Shown here: in pieces, positions 1 to 9,023 of the stretch
Layout of the letters: each line of letters opens with the position of its first letter
Position numbering within the stretch: the stretch's first letter is position 1
NCBI GenBank assembly: GCA_031283155.1
Contig: JAITCI010000003.1
Span: 1-64,000, forward strand
Origin: Spirochaetota bacterium
GTDB taxonomy: Bacteria; Spirochaetota; JAGLSM01; JAKPMW01
Direction of reading: 5' to 3'
Length of the DNA: 64,000 nucleotides
The notes under the pieces: generated by a model
Database searches by the model: none
What the model was told of the DNA's origin: nothing
Seen by the model: the letters and a program-made list of their open reading frames with translations, nothing else
Translations under genes and position numbers: made by a program

Positions 1-190
1 TCTGAAATCCCGAACTCAGTACAGAGCTGATTGAATGGCTTTTCTCGCTTCAGCATCTCGCTTATGAAGCGCTCTCTTTGATCCATGACACTGGTCTCCT
101 TCCACGGCATAGCGATCACTTGCCTTTGATGTCATTTTTCCATAATTTTCGGGTATCTCTGGTTTTTCCCATGTCCATGAAGGAGTTCGT

Positions 191-520
191 ATGGATACTC
201 TTCTTATGCTCGCGCAGTGCGCGCCCGGGCAGCAAAATCAGGCGCAGGGCGGGAGCAGCATCATGTTTCTGGTGATGATGGTGGCTCTGATAGGCATCAT
301 GTATTTCATCGTGTACCGCCCGCAGATGAAGGCGCGCAAAAAGCTCGAGGCCTCCATCCGGGAGATCAAAAAGGGCGACCGCGTGCTTGTTTCGGGCGGC
401 TTTTACGGCACCGTTGTTGGTACAGGCGAGACGTCGGCCATTTTGGAGATCGACAAGGAAAAAGGGGTCAAGGTAGAAATCAATAAATCCATGATTGCTC
501 AGGTTATGCCCAAAGAATAG
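191..520 (+). CDS. yajC: Preprotein translocase subunit YajC
   Basis: 109 aa, single N-terminal TM, YRPQMKARKK...GDRVLVSGGFYGTV...VEINKSMI; directly upstream of secD/secF. Confidence 0.93.
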   Translation: MDTLLMLAQCAPGQQNQAQGGSSIMFLVMMVALIGIMYFIVYRPQMKARKKLEASIREIKKGDRVLVSGGFYGTVVGTGETSAILEIDKEKGVKVEINKSMIAQVMPKE

Positions 521-553
521 GCTTGCCTCTGTCAGGTTTGCGAGGAGAATGCG

Positions 554-892
554 GTGTGGAAGTCGGGAACATCCTCCATATTGCTTTTGGTATGCGTTCT
601 CGTATCGGGCGCGGCAGCTCCAGTTTCCGCAGTTGAGGATCTCAACCGCGAATTTACCGAAAACTTTTTCCGCCTGAGCGCGGACGACGACGACGCCAAA
701 CTGCGGATTACCGCAGGCGAGGCGAAATCCAACGAGGGCGCGGTCTCGGCGGCGGCAAAAACCAACGAAACAAGCGAGTCGGGCGGGCCTTCCTGGGTCG
801 GTAAATTTTTACAGCTTTCCATTGTATTTCTGCTCGGTCTTATAGTGTATCTCTTGTCAAAAAAAAAGCGCGCCCGAGGGCGTTTCGAGTGA
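554..892 (+). CDS. Small secreted/membrane protein of unknown function in the yajC-secDF operon
   Basis: Signal peptide, second TM (FLQLSIVFLLGLIVYLLS) then basic tail; between yajC and secD. Confidence 0.7.
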   Translation: MWKSGTSSILLLVCVLVSGAAAPVSAVEDLNREFTENFFRLSADDDDAKLRITAGEAKSNEGAVSAAAKTNETSESGGPSWVGKFLQLSIVFLLGLIVYLLSKKKRARGRFE

Positions 893-910
893 AGCATTTG
901 CGGAGGCTCC

Positions 911-2545
911 ATGAAATTTAAATTTCGTTCCAGTGTGATTATTATCGTCCTGCTTCTCTGCTGGTGGGGGCTGAATGATACCATTGAGTGGTATTTTGTC
1001 CTGCCCGAAGCCGAGAAGGATCTGATTGGCCTCTCTATAGAAGAGATCGATCAGCTTCCGAAAGAGCAAAAGGAAAAGGTGTTATTCCTGAAGGATAAAC
1101 GCCGCCGTGTTCTGAACCTCGGTCTTGACCTGCAGGGCGGGTTGTACCTTGTTCTCGGTTTGAATGACGAGCAATTCGCTAAATATCTTGCGGACAAATA
1201 TACCGAAGTTCTCCAGAGCAGTACCATGCGGGGCGTTTCGGCGCGCGATCCCGAATTCCAAACCGAACTCGCCAAAAAAATCGCCGAGGAAAAATCCCGC
1301 GAGCAGGACGCCGCGATCCTCTCCGCCTATAACCGCATCGGCAACCGTATCGATCAGTTCGGCGTTTCCGAGCCGCTGGTGCAAAAGGGTTCCGATAACC
1401 GCATCTATATCAGTCTTGCGGGCATCAAGGATCCGCAGGCCGCCGAGGAGATCGTTTCCAAGGCAGGCCGGCTCACATTCCAGTTGTATGATCTGGATAC
1501 CCAAACCCGTTTTGTCCGGCAATACCGCGATACGCGCCCCGAACTTCTGGCTGCCTCCGACGACGGGCGCGGGCTGGTTGCGATAGACGCGGAGATCCCG
1601 AAAGATTTTGAGATGCCGGAGGGTACCGCGCTCTACTGGCTCTGGTCGCGCGATCAGTTTGACGTGCCGCAAAAAAAGGGCGGACTCTTCATTTTTAACG
1701 AAACCCTGATGGACGGGCGGTATATCCGCGAGGCGCGCCCCTCCTACGACCAATACTCCAGCGAGGTGCATGTATCCTTCATCCTGCGTGACGAGGGCGT
1801 CGATCTTTTCGCGCGCGTCACTGGCGATAATATCGGGAAGCACATGGCCATCGTTCTCGACGACAAGGTGCAGTCCTATCCGGTTATCCAGGGGCGCATC
1901 CCGGGCGGGTCGGGGCAGATCACCGGCAATTTTACGCTCGAAGAGGCGAAGAACCTGGCCGCGATCCTCTCCGCCGGGAGTTTTGACGTTGGCCTCAAGA
2001 TCGAAGAGAAGCGCTCCGTCGGGCCCTCGCTTGGCCGCGATTCGATAGTCGCGGGATTCCAGGCGGCGGTCATTGGGTTCCTGCTGATCGTGGTTTTTAT
2101 GGCCATTTACTACAAATACTGCGGCGTCATCGCCGACGTTTCGCTTTTGCTCAATTTTGTGATCGCGATTACGGTGATGATTCAGCTACAGTCAACCTTA
2201 ACCCTGCCGGGTATCGCCGGTTTGATCCTGATGCTGGGTATGGCGGTGGACGCGAATGTTCTTATTTATGAACGCATACGCGAGGAGCTGCGCAAGGGAG
2301 ATATAACCCTGCGCGTGGCCATCGATAGAGGCTTTGGGCGGGCGTTTGTAACCATCCTCGATTCCAACCTCACCACCCTGCTTGCGGCTCTGGTGATGAT
2401 GCAGCTCGGCAGCGGAACCGTAAAGGGGTTTGCGGTGACACTCTTCATCGGTATTTTAACCTCCATGTTTACCGCCCTGTTTGTGACGCGCTACCTTGTT
2501 GACGGCTCCGTGAGCCTCTTTAAGATGAAGCGTTTGCCAATCTGA
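911..2545 (+). CDS. secD: Protein translocase subunit SecD
   Basis: LGLDLQGGLYLVLG, GMAVDANVLIYERIREE, C-terminal TM bundle. Confidence 0.96.
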   Translation: MKFKFRSSVIIIVLLLCWWGLNDTIEWYFVLPEAEKDLIGLSIEEIDQLPKEQKEKVLFLKDKRRRVLNLGLDLQGGLYLVLGLNDEQFAKYLADKYTEVLQSSTMRGVSARDPEFQTELAKKIAEEKSREQDAAILSAYNRIGNRIDQFGVSEPLVQKGSDNRIYISLAGIKDPQAAEEIVSKAGRLTFQLYDLDTQTRFVRQYRDTRPELLAASDDGRGLVAIDAEIPKDFEMPEGTALYWLWSRDQFDVPQKKGGLFIFNETLMDGRYIREARPSYDQYSSEVHVSFILRDEGVDLFARVTGDNIGKHMAIVLDDKVQSYPVIQGRIPGGSGQITGNFTLEEAKNLAAILSAGSFDVGLKIEEKRSVGPSLGRDSIVAGFQAAVIGFLLIVVFMAIYYKYCGVIADVSLLLNFVIAITVMIQLQSTLTLPGIAGLILMLGMAVDANVLIYERIREELRKGDITLRVAIDRGFGRAFVTILDSNLTTLLAALVMMQLGSGTVKGFAVTLFIGILTSMFTALFVTRYLVDGSVSLFKMKRLPI

Positions 2546-2563
2546 GCATAAAGGGGACTGCAT

Positions 2564-3883
2564 ATGATAAAAACGAATATCGATTTTATGGGGATGCGCA
2601 AATATGTCTTTGTGCTCTCGGGGACGCTCATACTCTTCTTTCTGCTGTCGATCTTTGTATTCATCGGCTTTAACCAGGGTATAGATTTTTCCGGCGGGCT
2701 CACCGCGAATCTCACGATCAATTTTAAGGAATCCGATATAGGGATGCTGCGCGATCTCTTCGGTAACGTCAGGCTTGAGCGGCGCTTTGGCGCGCAGGCA
2801 CAGGTTCCCGAAGCAGAGACGCCCGATGCGCAGGAAGAGGCCGCAGCCGATGGGCCGAATGTTTTTTATGAGAACCTGGGAACCAGTATCTCCGGCTTTG
2901 AAACCCGCGATACAAAGTCGTACCCAAGCGCAACCTACGTCATCCGCATCAAAAATATGGAGGGCGTGGACAAGGATCAGATCGAAGGGGCTCTCACATC
3001 CATCCTCGCGGCCAATTTCCCGCCCAAAACGCGCATCTCTTTTTCCGTGTTTTCGCGCGATTCTGCGGATACCGGCGCGGGGCTGGACGCGATGCTGCAG
3101 GCCTACCAAATGGAGGGGAGCGCCCAAAGCAGCGTCATCGAATTGCGCGATGGCGAGCAGGTGACAACGCGCAAGCTCTTTGTGGTCAGCAAGGATTTTG
3201 AGACCCTCCCCATGAGCGAGATGGAGTACAGGAATGGCATCACGCGGCTCTTGCTGGCTAATCCCAATTACGATCTGGAAGAAGCGGTGGAATTTACCTC
3301 ATCCATCGACTGGGGTTCGTTCAATTCCGTTTCCTCCACCATCGGCGCGGAACTCGAGAGTTCCGCTGTTTGGCTTTCCATCGTTTGCGTTTTGATAATG
3401 CTGTTCTATATCGCTATCCGCTTTGATTTTCGCTTCGGCATCGGGGCGGTTGCGGGGCTTGTCCATACCATGCTGATAGTTCTTGGTTTTATTTCTGTCA
3501 CGGGGCGCGAGATGAATGTTACGGTTGTGGCTGCCGTCCTGACCATATTCGGATACGCGATCAACGACACCATAGTGGTTTTTGACCGCATCCGTGAAAA
3601 TCTGCAATTCTCGCGCAAAGAGGATCTGCTTATGGTTATCAACCGCAGCGTGAACGAAACCATTTCGCGGACGATCATCACCTCAGGTACAACGCTCTTC
3701 GCGGCTTTCTCTATCTATATTTTCGCGGGAGAGGTGCTGCGCGATTTTGCCTTCGCGCTGATCATCGGGGTCATCTTCGGCACCTACACCTCCACATTTA
3801 TCGCCGCGCCGGTTTATTATTTCATGGAGAAGTACACCAACAAGAAATTACACGCGCATACCGGACACGCCCAAAAGGCGTAA
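2564..3883 (+). CDS. secF: Protein translocase subunit SecF
   Basis: GIDFSGGLTANL; GYAINDTIVVFDRIREN; follows secD. Confidence 0.95.
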   Translation: MIKTNIDFMGMRKYVFVLSGTLILFFLLSIFVFIGFNQGIDFSGGLTANLTINFKESDIGMLRDLFGNVRLERRFGAQAQVPEAETPDAQEEAAADGPNVFYENLGTSISGFETRDTKSYPSATYVIRIKNMEGVDKDQIEGALTSILAANFPPKTRISFSVFSRDSADTGAGLDAMLQAYQMEGSAQSSVIELRDGEQVTTRKLFVVSKDFETLPMSEMEYRNGITRLLLANPNYDLEEAVEFTSSIDWGSFNSVSSTIGAELESSAVWLSIVCVLIMLFYIAIRFDFRFGIGAVAGLVHTMLIVLGFISVTGREMNVTVVAAVLTIFGYAINDTIVVFDRIRENLQFSRKEDLLMVINRSVNETISRTIITSGTTLFAAFSIYIFAGEVLRDFAFALIIGVIFGTYTSTFIAAPVYYFMEKYTNKKLHAHTGHAQKA

Positions 3884-3890
3884 GCGGGGT

Positions 3891-3958
3891 AGAACATCCT
3901 GTTCTAGTACACAGATGTACTGCACCGAGCGCGTACATGGATGTACGCTCTTGCTCGG
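3891..3958. repeat. Three consecutive hairpins between convergent genes
   Basis: AGAACA-TCC-TGTTCT; AGTACA-CAGA-TGTACT; CCGAGC-GCGTACA-TGGA-TGTACGC-TCTT-GCTCGG. Confidence 0.85.
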
Positions 3959-3959
3959 G

Positions 3960-5045
3960 CTAACGCGGTTTTGCTGTTTTAGGAGCGGTGGCTGCTTTTT
4001 TTCTGGCTTCCGAAAGCCTGATTATATTGCTGATGCGTTTGCCGAGGCGTGGGAGCGGAACCAGTTCGCTCAGCATCGAGAGTTCAATCGCCTGGAGTAC
4101 GCGCTCCGGCGCGGCGCTTGTTTCGGGGTGCTGCCCGAGGCTGAGCGCTCCCTTGCTTCGGAGCAGGCGAAGACCCGAAACCCCATCGTTGCCGCAGCCC
4201 GTCATCAGCACGCACAAAGCCTCAGACCCGCAGGTGTCCGCCAGGGTGCGAAAGAGGTAATCGATGGATGGGATCTGCCCTGATACCGTATCGGCGAATG
4301 TATGCTCAATGAGAAGCCGCTTGTCGCATTTAATAACGCCCATCTGCATCGCGCTGGAGGCGAGGATTAAGCGCCCGGGAAGGATCTCAAGGTGATGCCG
4401 CGCGAGATGCACCTCAATCGGAGAACGCTCGGCTATCGCCTGCGAGAGCGGCGCAATAAAAAGAGGCGGCGCCTGCAGCACGGTCAGACAGGCGATCTTG
4501 AGGCGTTTCGGAAGCTGAGGAATCAGGGCGAGCAGCGCCTTTGTGCCGCCTACTCCCAGGCCCAGCGCAATAATGTTTATGTGGCTTGCGACGCTTGTGA
4601 TCTGTTTCGCCTCAAACTTGTTCAGCGCCGCGCGATCCGGGAGAGGCCATTTGCGGGCATACGCGCTTACGCTTTCCGCGAGACACGCCGAGAGCAGGTT
4701 GGGATCCATCTGGAGGTTTTCTGACGGCCGCGGCAAAAAATCCTCAGCCCCCGCGTCCAGTCCTTCGAGCATACTCCGCATCGACTCAAGCTTCGGATCG
4801 CAGAGAAGGATAATGGGCGGGTGTTCGGGGGTTTCGACAATGGTTTGAATGGCCGAACGAGCGCTGTCGGTCTCGTTATCGAGAAGCACCAGGGAGATTT
4901 CGCGAAAATCGTAATCGGATATCTCGTGCGGCTGGCAGCTCGCGAGTCTGAGCGTAGAATTATGGAGAGAACGCAAAAGCCGAGCTATTCCCGTTGTTAC
5001 CTGGTTTTCGGTCGTCACAAGCAGAATATTGGTACTCGAAGTCAT
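3960..5045 (-). CDS. CheB-like receiver + methylesterase-fold protein, apparently catalytically inactive
   Basis: GVGGTKAL, PSIDYLFRTLA, LMTGCGNDGVSGL align with the CheB C-terminal domain; REC-like N-terminus; Ser and His of the triad substituted. Confidence 0.8.
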   Translation of the reverse strand: MTSSTNILLVTTENQVTTGIARLLRSLHNSTLRLASCQPHEISDYDFREISLVLLDNETDSARSAIQTIVETPEHPPIILLCDPKLESMRSMLEGLDAGAEDFLPRPSENLQMDPNLLSACLAESVSAYARKWPLPDRAALNKFEAKQITSVASHINIIALGLGVGGTKALLALIPQLPKRLKIACLTVLQAPPLFIAPLSQAIAERSPIEVHLARHHLEILPGRLILASSAMQMGVIKCDKRLLIEHTFADTVSGQIPSIDYLFRTLADTCGSEALCVLMTGCGNDGVSGLRLLRSKGALSLGQHPETSAAPERVLQAIELSMLSELVPLPRLGKRISNIIRLSEARKKAATAPKTAKPR

Positions 5046-5168
5046 AGTCTCCAGTCCCCGGAGGATACTCAAAGATAATAAGGATTTGCGCCCGGGTGCA
5101 AATCCAATGACTTGCCGCCGCTTTCACGGTTGCAGGTATGCAAATTCTTTTTTCAGTGCTAAATTTCA

Positions 5169-5669
5169 ATGATGTGCGCGCGACAAAAAGCCCTTCTCCT
5201 TGTATGCTTGCTTGGCGCGATCTATCCCGGCGCGTGTACTTCTTTCTCTCTGCGCGGAGACTGGAATCATCAGATTCGCGTCAGCGGTAAAACAAGTTCA
5301 CGCGAGTACCGCGAAGAAGGACTCCTGGTGTATCAGGGACGGCTCATCCCGGACAATTACCGGGCGATAGTCTGCCCGATTGGGAGCTTTGTATACCGCC
5401 GCCAGCCCGCGCTTGTGAATTCCTCCAGCGGCTGGCTGCGCGATGAAGCAAAGATGGATTCCTTAAGCGCCGCGAAAAAGCAGACTTCCGGAAAATCGGG
5501 CGCAGCCTTCACGGGCGACGACGCGCGGCAGGGCTGGTACGAGGCGGGCTTCTTCGCGCGCAAGCCGGGAACGCCGGTATCCTGGATATGGGTGGATTTT
5601 GGGAGCAAGAGTTACTGGATTAAGTCCGAGGGCGTATTTTATTATTCCACAATTCTTTCAAAGACGTAA
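5169..5669 (+). CDS. Putative secreted/lipoprotein of unknown function
   Basis: Signal sequence with lipobox-like GAIYPGAC; terminator immediately after the stop. Confidence 0.65.
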   Translation: MMCARQKALLLVCLLGAIYPGACTSFSLRGDWNHQIRVSGKTSSREYREEGLLVYQGRLIPDNYRAIVCPIGSFVYRRQPALVNSSSGWLRDEAKMDSLSAAKKQTSGKSGAAFTGDDARQGWYEAGFFARKPGTPVSWIWVDFGSKSYWIKSEGVFYYSTILSKT

Positions 5670-5693
5670 AAAGCCCGCTTATCGCGGGCTTTT
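5669..5693. terminator. Rho-independent terminator
   Basis: AAAAGCCCGC-TTATC-GCGGGCTTTT. Confidence 0.85.
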
Positions 5694-5717
5694 CGGGATG
5701 CAGCTTGGTTCGCAAAT

Positions 5718-6476
5718 CTACAGCTCAAAGCGAAAATCGTCGAAATAATAATCCCACACTGCCCAATTGGAAAACGTGCCGTAATAGCGGATACGCATCA
5801 ACTTTCCCTGGGTATCAAAGCCAAGGGGAAGGGCGATTTCGACCTTTTGCCAGTTGTTGTTGATACCTGTGGTTTCGAGAAATTGAATGACGCCGGTGGT
5901 AAAATCCCAATTCCCTTCTGTTTTCCATTCGCCGGCGGCGTAGGGGCTTTGAATGGTATTTCTGAGATAGAACACAGGGCTGTCCGGTGCCGGTTCGCCG
6001 GCACCAAAGGCGATAGCCAATGCGAAGGGAGTGCCTTTTATGGTACCCTTCCGGATCTGGAACGAAAATTTGCTGTACCCCGCGCTGCTGACCATCGCGG
6101 GCGACACATACGCGATGCAGTTACTGGTCAGTCCTGTAAAGTCGTTTACGGTATACAGATTCATGGATGAATATGGGCTTGTGTAATAACTCGTGCTGTA
6201 CCTTGCGTATGTATTGCCCGTAGACGGATTCCCCACCGTCACATCAGCACCGGCCGATCCGCCCGAAAAATCCGCGCCCGGGAAAGCCAAAATGAAAGGT
6301 GCCAGGCTCGAGGCGTTGCTTCCCGAACCCGCCGACCCGGGTACGCTTGCGCTGCCTGGCGTACTGACTGCGTTTCCGTCTCCCGAACTTGATCCCTCTC
6401 CTTCATCCAGCTCTCCGCAGGCCGCGAAAGCCAGAATGCAGAGCGCCGCAAAAATGCAGAATAAATGCTTATACAT
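5718..6476 (-). CDS. Putative lipoprotein, Ser/Gly-rich linker then beta-rich domain
   Basis: MYKHLFCIFAALCILAFAAC lipobox; start trimmed from the ORF track. Confidence 0.7.
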   Translation of the reverse strand: MYKHLFCIFAALCILAFAACGELDEGEGSSSGDGNAVSTPGSASVPGSAGSGSNASSLAPFILAFPGADFSGGSAGADVTVGNPSTGNTYARYSTSYYTSPYSSMNLYTVNDFTGLTSNCIAYVSPAMVSSAGYSKFSFQIRKGTIKGTPFALAIAFGAGEPAPDSPVFYLRNTIQSPYAAGEWKTEGNWDFTTGVIQFLETTGINNNWQKVEIALPLGFDTQGKLMRIRYYGTFSNWAVWDYYFDDFRFEL

Positions 6477-6711
6477 TACCGTCTCCTTATTTAATTGAAT
6501 TTGCGGTAAAAATCCGATCTGAATACACCGATTAACCTTGAATATAACGTATTTAAAAAAATTTTTCATGCTTCGCATTAATGTTTATACGGCAGTACGT
6601 TCTCCAAATATGGGTCGCGGCTGCGGTTATATGGTTGAACGGCAGAACTCTTGTCTGCGCGGTCAGGCTGCGCAGTGTATGTTGTATGCTATCCTGCTCC
6701 CAGAAAAAAAA

Positions 6712-7512
6712 TTATAAATAACACCGCAGTTCCTCGCCGGGCTTGCCCGCGTATAACTCGATATACGGTTTTACCGTACTGGACTCGATCTTGGGGAAGA
6801 GTACCTCCTCAACCTGAAAAAAGCCGACGGAGCTGGACATCAGCACGGTGATTTTGAGCGGGCAGCGCGTTCCGGGTTCAAGCAGCAGATCCTCGATGGC
6901 GGCAGCCGAATATTGATGAATATCGCCCGGCTTGGGTTCGTGATTGAGAATCATCGGGATGCGCGCGCGCCCCTTTTTCATGTCGCAGCCGTCGGCGATC
7001 AGGATCGTCCCCGCCTCGAGGGTGTGGACGCGCCGCGATGCCATATGCCCCGCTATACATTCCAGACTCACCGAGCGGATCGCTATTCTGCGCAGCATTT
7101 CCCCCGGGTACATCAGCGCGAGCAGCCGGTCGATGATGGGCAGCGCGAGCATGGTTCCGATGCGTTCATGCGCCTCGCGGCCAACGGTCATGCCTATATC
7201 GTGCAGCATCGCCGAAAGCACAAGAGCCATCTGCGCGTCCGTATAGGTATAGGGCCCTTCGCGTTCCAGATTAAATTCTATGTTTGCCGTATGCAGAATA
7301 TTTGCGATTACCAGCGCGTTCCGCGCGGCGGTGCGCATATGGACTGCGCCGTGGTCGTTATAATGCATCCGGTTCAGCGAGACCATATTGGCGTAATCCT
7401 GCAGCGCGCGCACCTCTTCGTCGTCGCAGAGCAATGCAAACAGCTCGGACGCCTTCCCGCCGAGGAGTTCCTGAATGCTTGCCTCAAGCTGCTTTTCCTT
7501 TGCCGATTTCAT
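6712..7512 (-). CDS. HD-domain phosphohydrolase-like protein
   Basis: DHGAVH...LSAMLHDIGMTVGREAHERIG; start at MKSAKEKQ. Confidence 0.75.
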   Translation of the reverse strand: MKSAKEKQLEASIQELLGGKASELFALLCDDEEVRALQDYANMVSLNRMHYNDHGAVHMRTAARNALVIANILHTANIEFNLEREGPYTYTDAQMALVLSAMLHDIGMTVGREAHERIGTMLALPIIDRLLALMYPGEMLRRIAIRSVSLECIAGHMASRRVHTLEAGTILIADGCDMKKGRARIPMILNHEPKPGDIHQYSAAAIEDLLLEPGTRCPLKITVLMSSSVGFFQVEEVLFPKIESSTVKPYIELYAGKPGEELRCYL

Positions 7513-7667
7513 GGCTGCCTCCTCGTTACGCATTGATTCTAGCGCAGGGACTCGTTTCTGTAAATATGCAGACTCCCGCACTGAAATAAATAATGCCCTG
7601 TTTACAAAAACAAATACTATTATTGTATCAGAAAGTTTTGCCGTAAACTCAAATGAGGAGAATTTTT

Positions 7668-8183
7668 ATGAAAAAATTACTTCTTGCTTTTGTACTTTTG
7701 GCAGCACTCTCAGTTCCTGTTTTCGCAGATGGGAATATCCGCATCGCCGGCAGTCTGGATCTGGGCAACTCCTGGAACAGCGGTTTAGGCATATCTGCTC
7801 ATGCGATTTACGCGCCTTTTATAATCGATAACATCCTGCGGGTTGGCGCCGGCGCAACATTCCAGCTTCCTCTGGGCGATGTTTCGCAATTTGCTGTCTA
7901 CGCATCCGGCTTCTGGTATCCCATACCCACCTTCGTCCAGGACAAAAAAACCGCATGGTACGACAGATGGTATGTTAAATTCAATCTGGGATTCAACTTC
8001 CCACTTATCGCGGACAGCAGCTACGCCAGCCCCGGCGGCGGCTTGTATTGGGGCTGGGGCACCGGCTACGAAATCACAGATACCTTCTTTGCGGAAATTC
8101 TCCGGGGAGTGTATGCCTGGTCGCATGGCGGAGCATCGTATGGGTACTCCATTCTTCATCTCACCTTTGGCGCTAAGTTCTAG
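7668..8183 (+). CDS. Putative outer-membrane/secreted beta-rich protein
   Basis: MKKLLLAFVLLAALSVPVFA signal peptide; C-terminal ...LHLTFGAKF. Confidence 0.65.
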   Translation: MKKLLLAFVLLAALSVPVFADGNIRIAGSLDLGNSWNSGLGISAHAIYAPFIIDNILRVGAGATFQLPLGDVSQFAVYASGFWYPIPTFVQDKKTAWYDRWYVKFNLGFNFPLIADSSYASPGGGLYWGWGTGYEITDTFFAEILRGVYAWSHGGASYGYSILHLTFGAKF

Positions 8184-8204
8184 CCTTCGCAAGAGCGTAC
8201 ATCC

Positions 8205-8237
8205 AGCCTTTCTGTGCGGACAGAGGGGCTTTTTTTA
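8205..8237 (+). terminator. Rho-independent terminator
   Basis: AGCCTTTCTGT-GCGG-ACAGAGGGGCT followed by T-run. Confidence 0.7.
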
Positions 8238-8284
8238 TACGTCAGTCTGCCTATATTTATGTATGCTGAAAAAAGGAGTTTTTG

Positions 8285-9004
8285 ATGCGCGCGATAATTC
8301 TGGCTGCAGGGATTGGCAAGCGTTTGCAGGAGCAGGGGAAATTAATGCCCAAGTGTTTTGTGCAGGTCGGCGGCAAGCGATTGGTGGATCTGCACCTTGA
8401 GCGTCTTGCGGAATGCGGAATCACGGAGGCTTGCTTTGTCGTGGGCTATATGGCGCAGGAGATCCGCAGTCATCTTGCGGCGGACACAAGCGGAGTCATG
8501 ATCCGGTTTATTGAGAATCCGGACTATCTCAAGGGGAATATTCTTTCCGCTTATGCGGCGCGCGATTTGTTTGACGAGCCGTTTATATTGATGGACGCCG
8601 ACGTGGCCTATCCTGCGGCGCTGCTCTCGCGTCTGATCCAGTCGCCGCACGAAAACTGCCTGCTCCTGGATGAAAATTTCAACAACGACGCGGAAGAGAT
8701 GAAACTCGGCGCCGACGAGGGCGGGCGCGTCTGGGAGATATGCCGACGCCTGTCCAGGAGCTGGGCGGTGCAGGGCGAAGGGGTAGGCTTTTTCAGGTGC
8801 TCTGCGGCGGCGGGCGCGATCTTCCGCGAGATGCTTGGGCGAACCATCGCCGCCGGAGGCGAGGGACTCGAATATGAAGAGGTACTCAATATGCTGATGA
8901 AGCTCGCCCTGATCAGATTTGAATATGTCGTCGGCTTGCCCTGGACGGAGATCGACTTCCCCGAGGATCTCCAGAAGGCGAACGCCCTCTTTGCGCGATC
9001 CTGA
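8285..9004 (+). CDS. Sugar/choline-phosphate nucleotidyltransferase-like protein
   Basis: MRAIILAAGIGKRLQ...MPKCFVQVGGKRLVDLHLERL; DADVAYP metal motif. Confidence 0.75.
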   Translation: MRAIILAAGIGKRLQEQGKLMPKCFVQVGGKRLVDLHLERLAECGITEACFVVGYMAQEIRSHLAADTSGVMIRFIENPDYLKGNILSAYAARDLFDEPFILMDADVAYPAALLSRLIQSPHENCLLLDENFNNDAEEMKLGADEGGRVWEICRRLSRSWAVQGEGVGFFRCSAAAGAIFREMLGRTIAAGGEGLEYEEVLNMLMKLALIRFEYVVGLPWTEIDFPEDLQKANALFARS

Positions 9005-9023
9005 TTATAGAGGATACGCCGAG

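Noticed and set aside
1-190. Coding tail of an upstream gene before yajC
   Set aside because: No frame gives a recognisable C-terminus within the available sequence.
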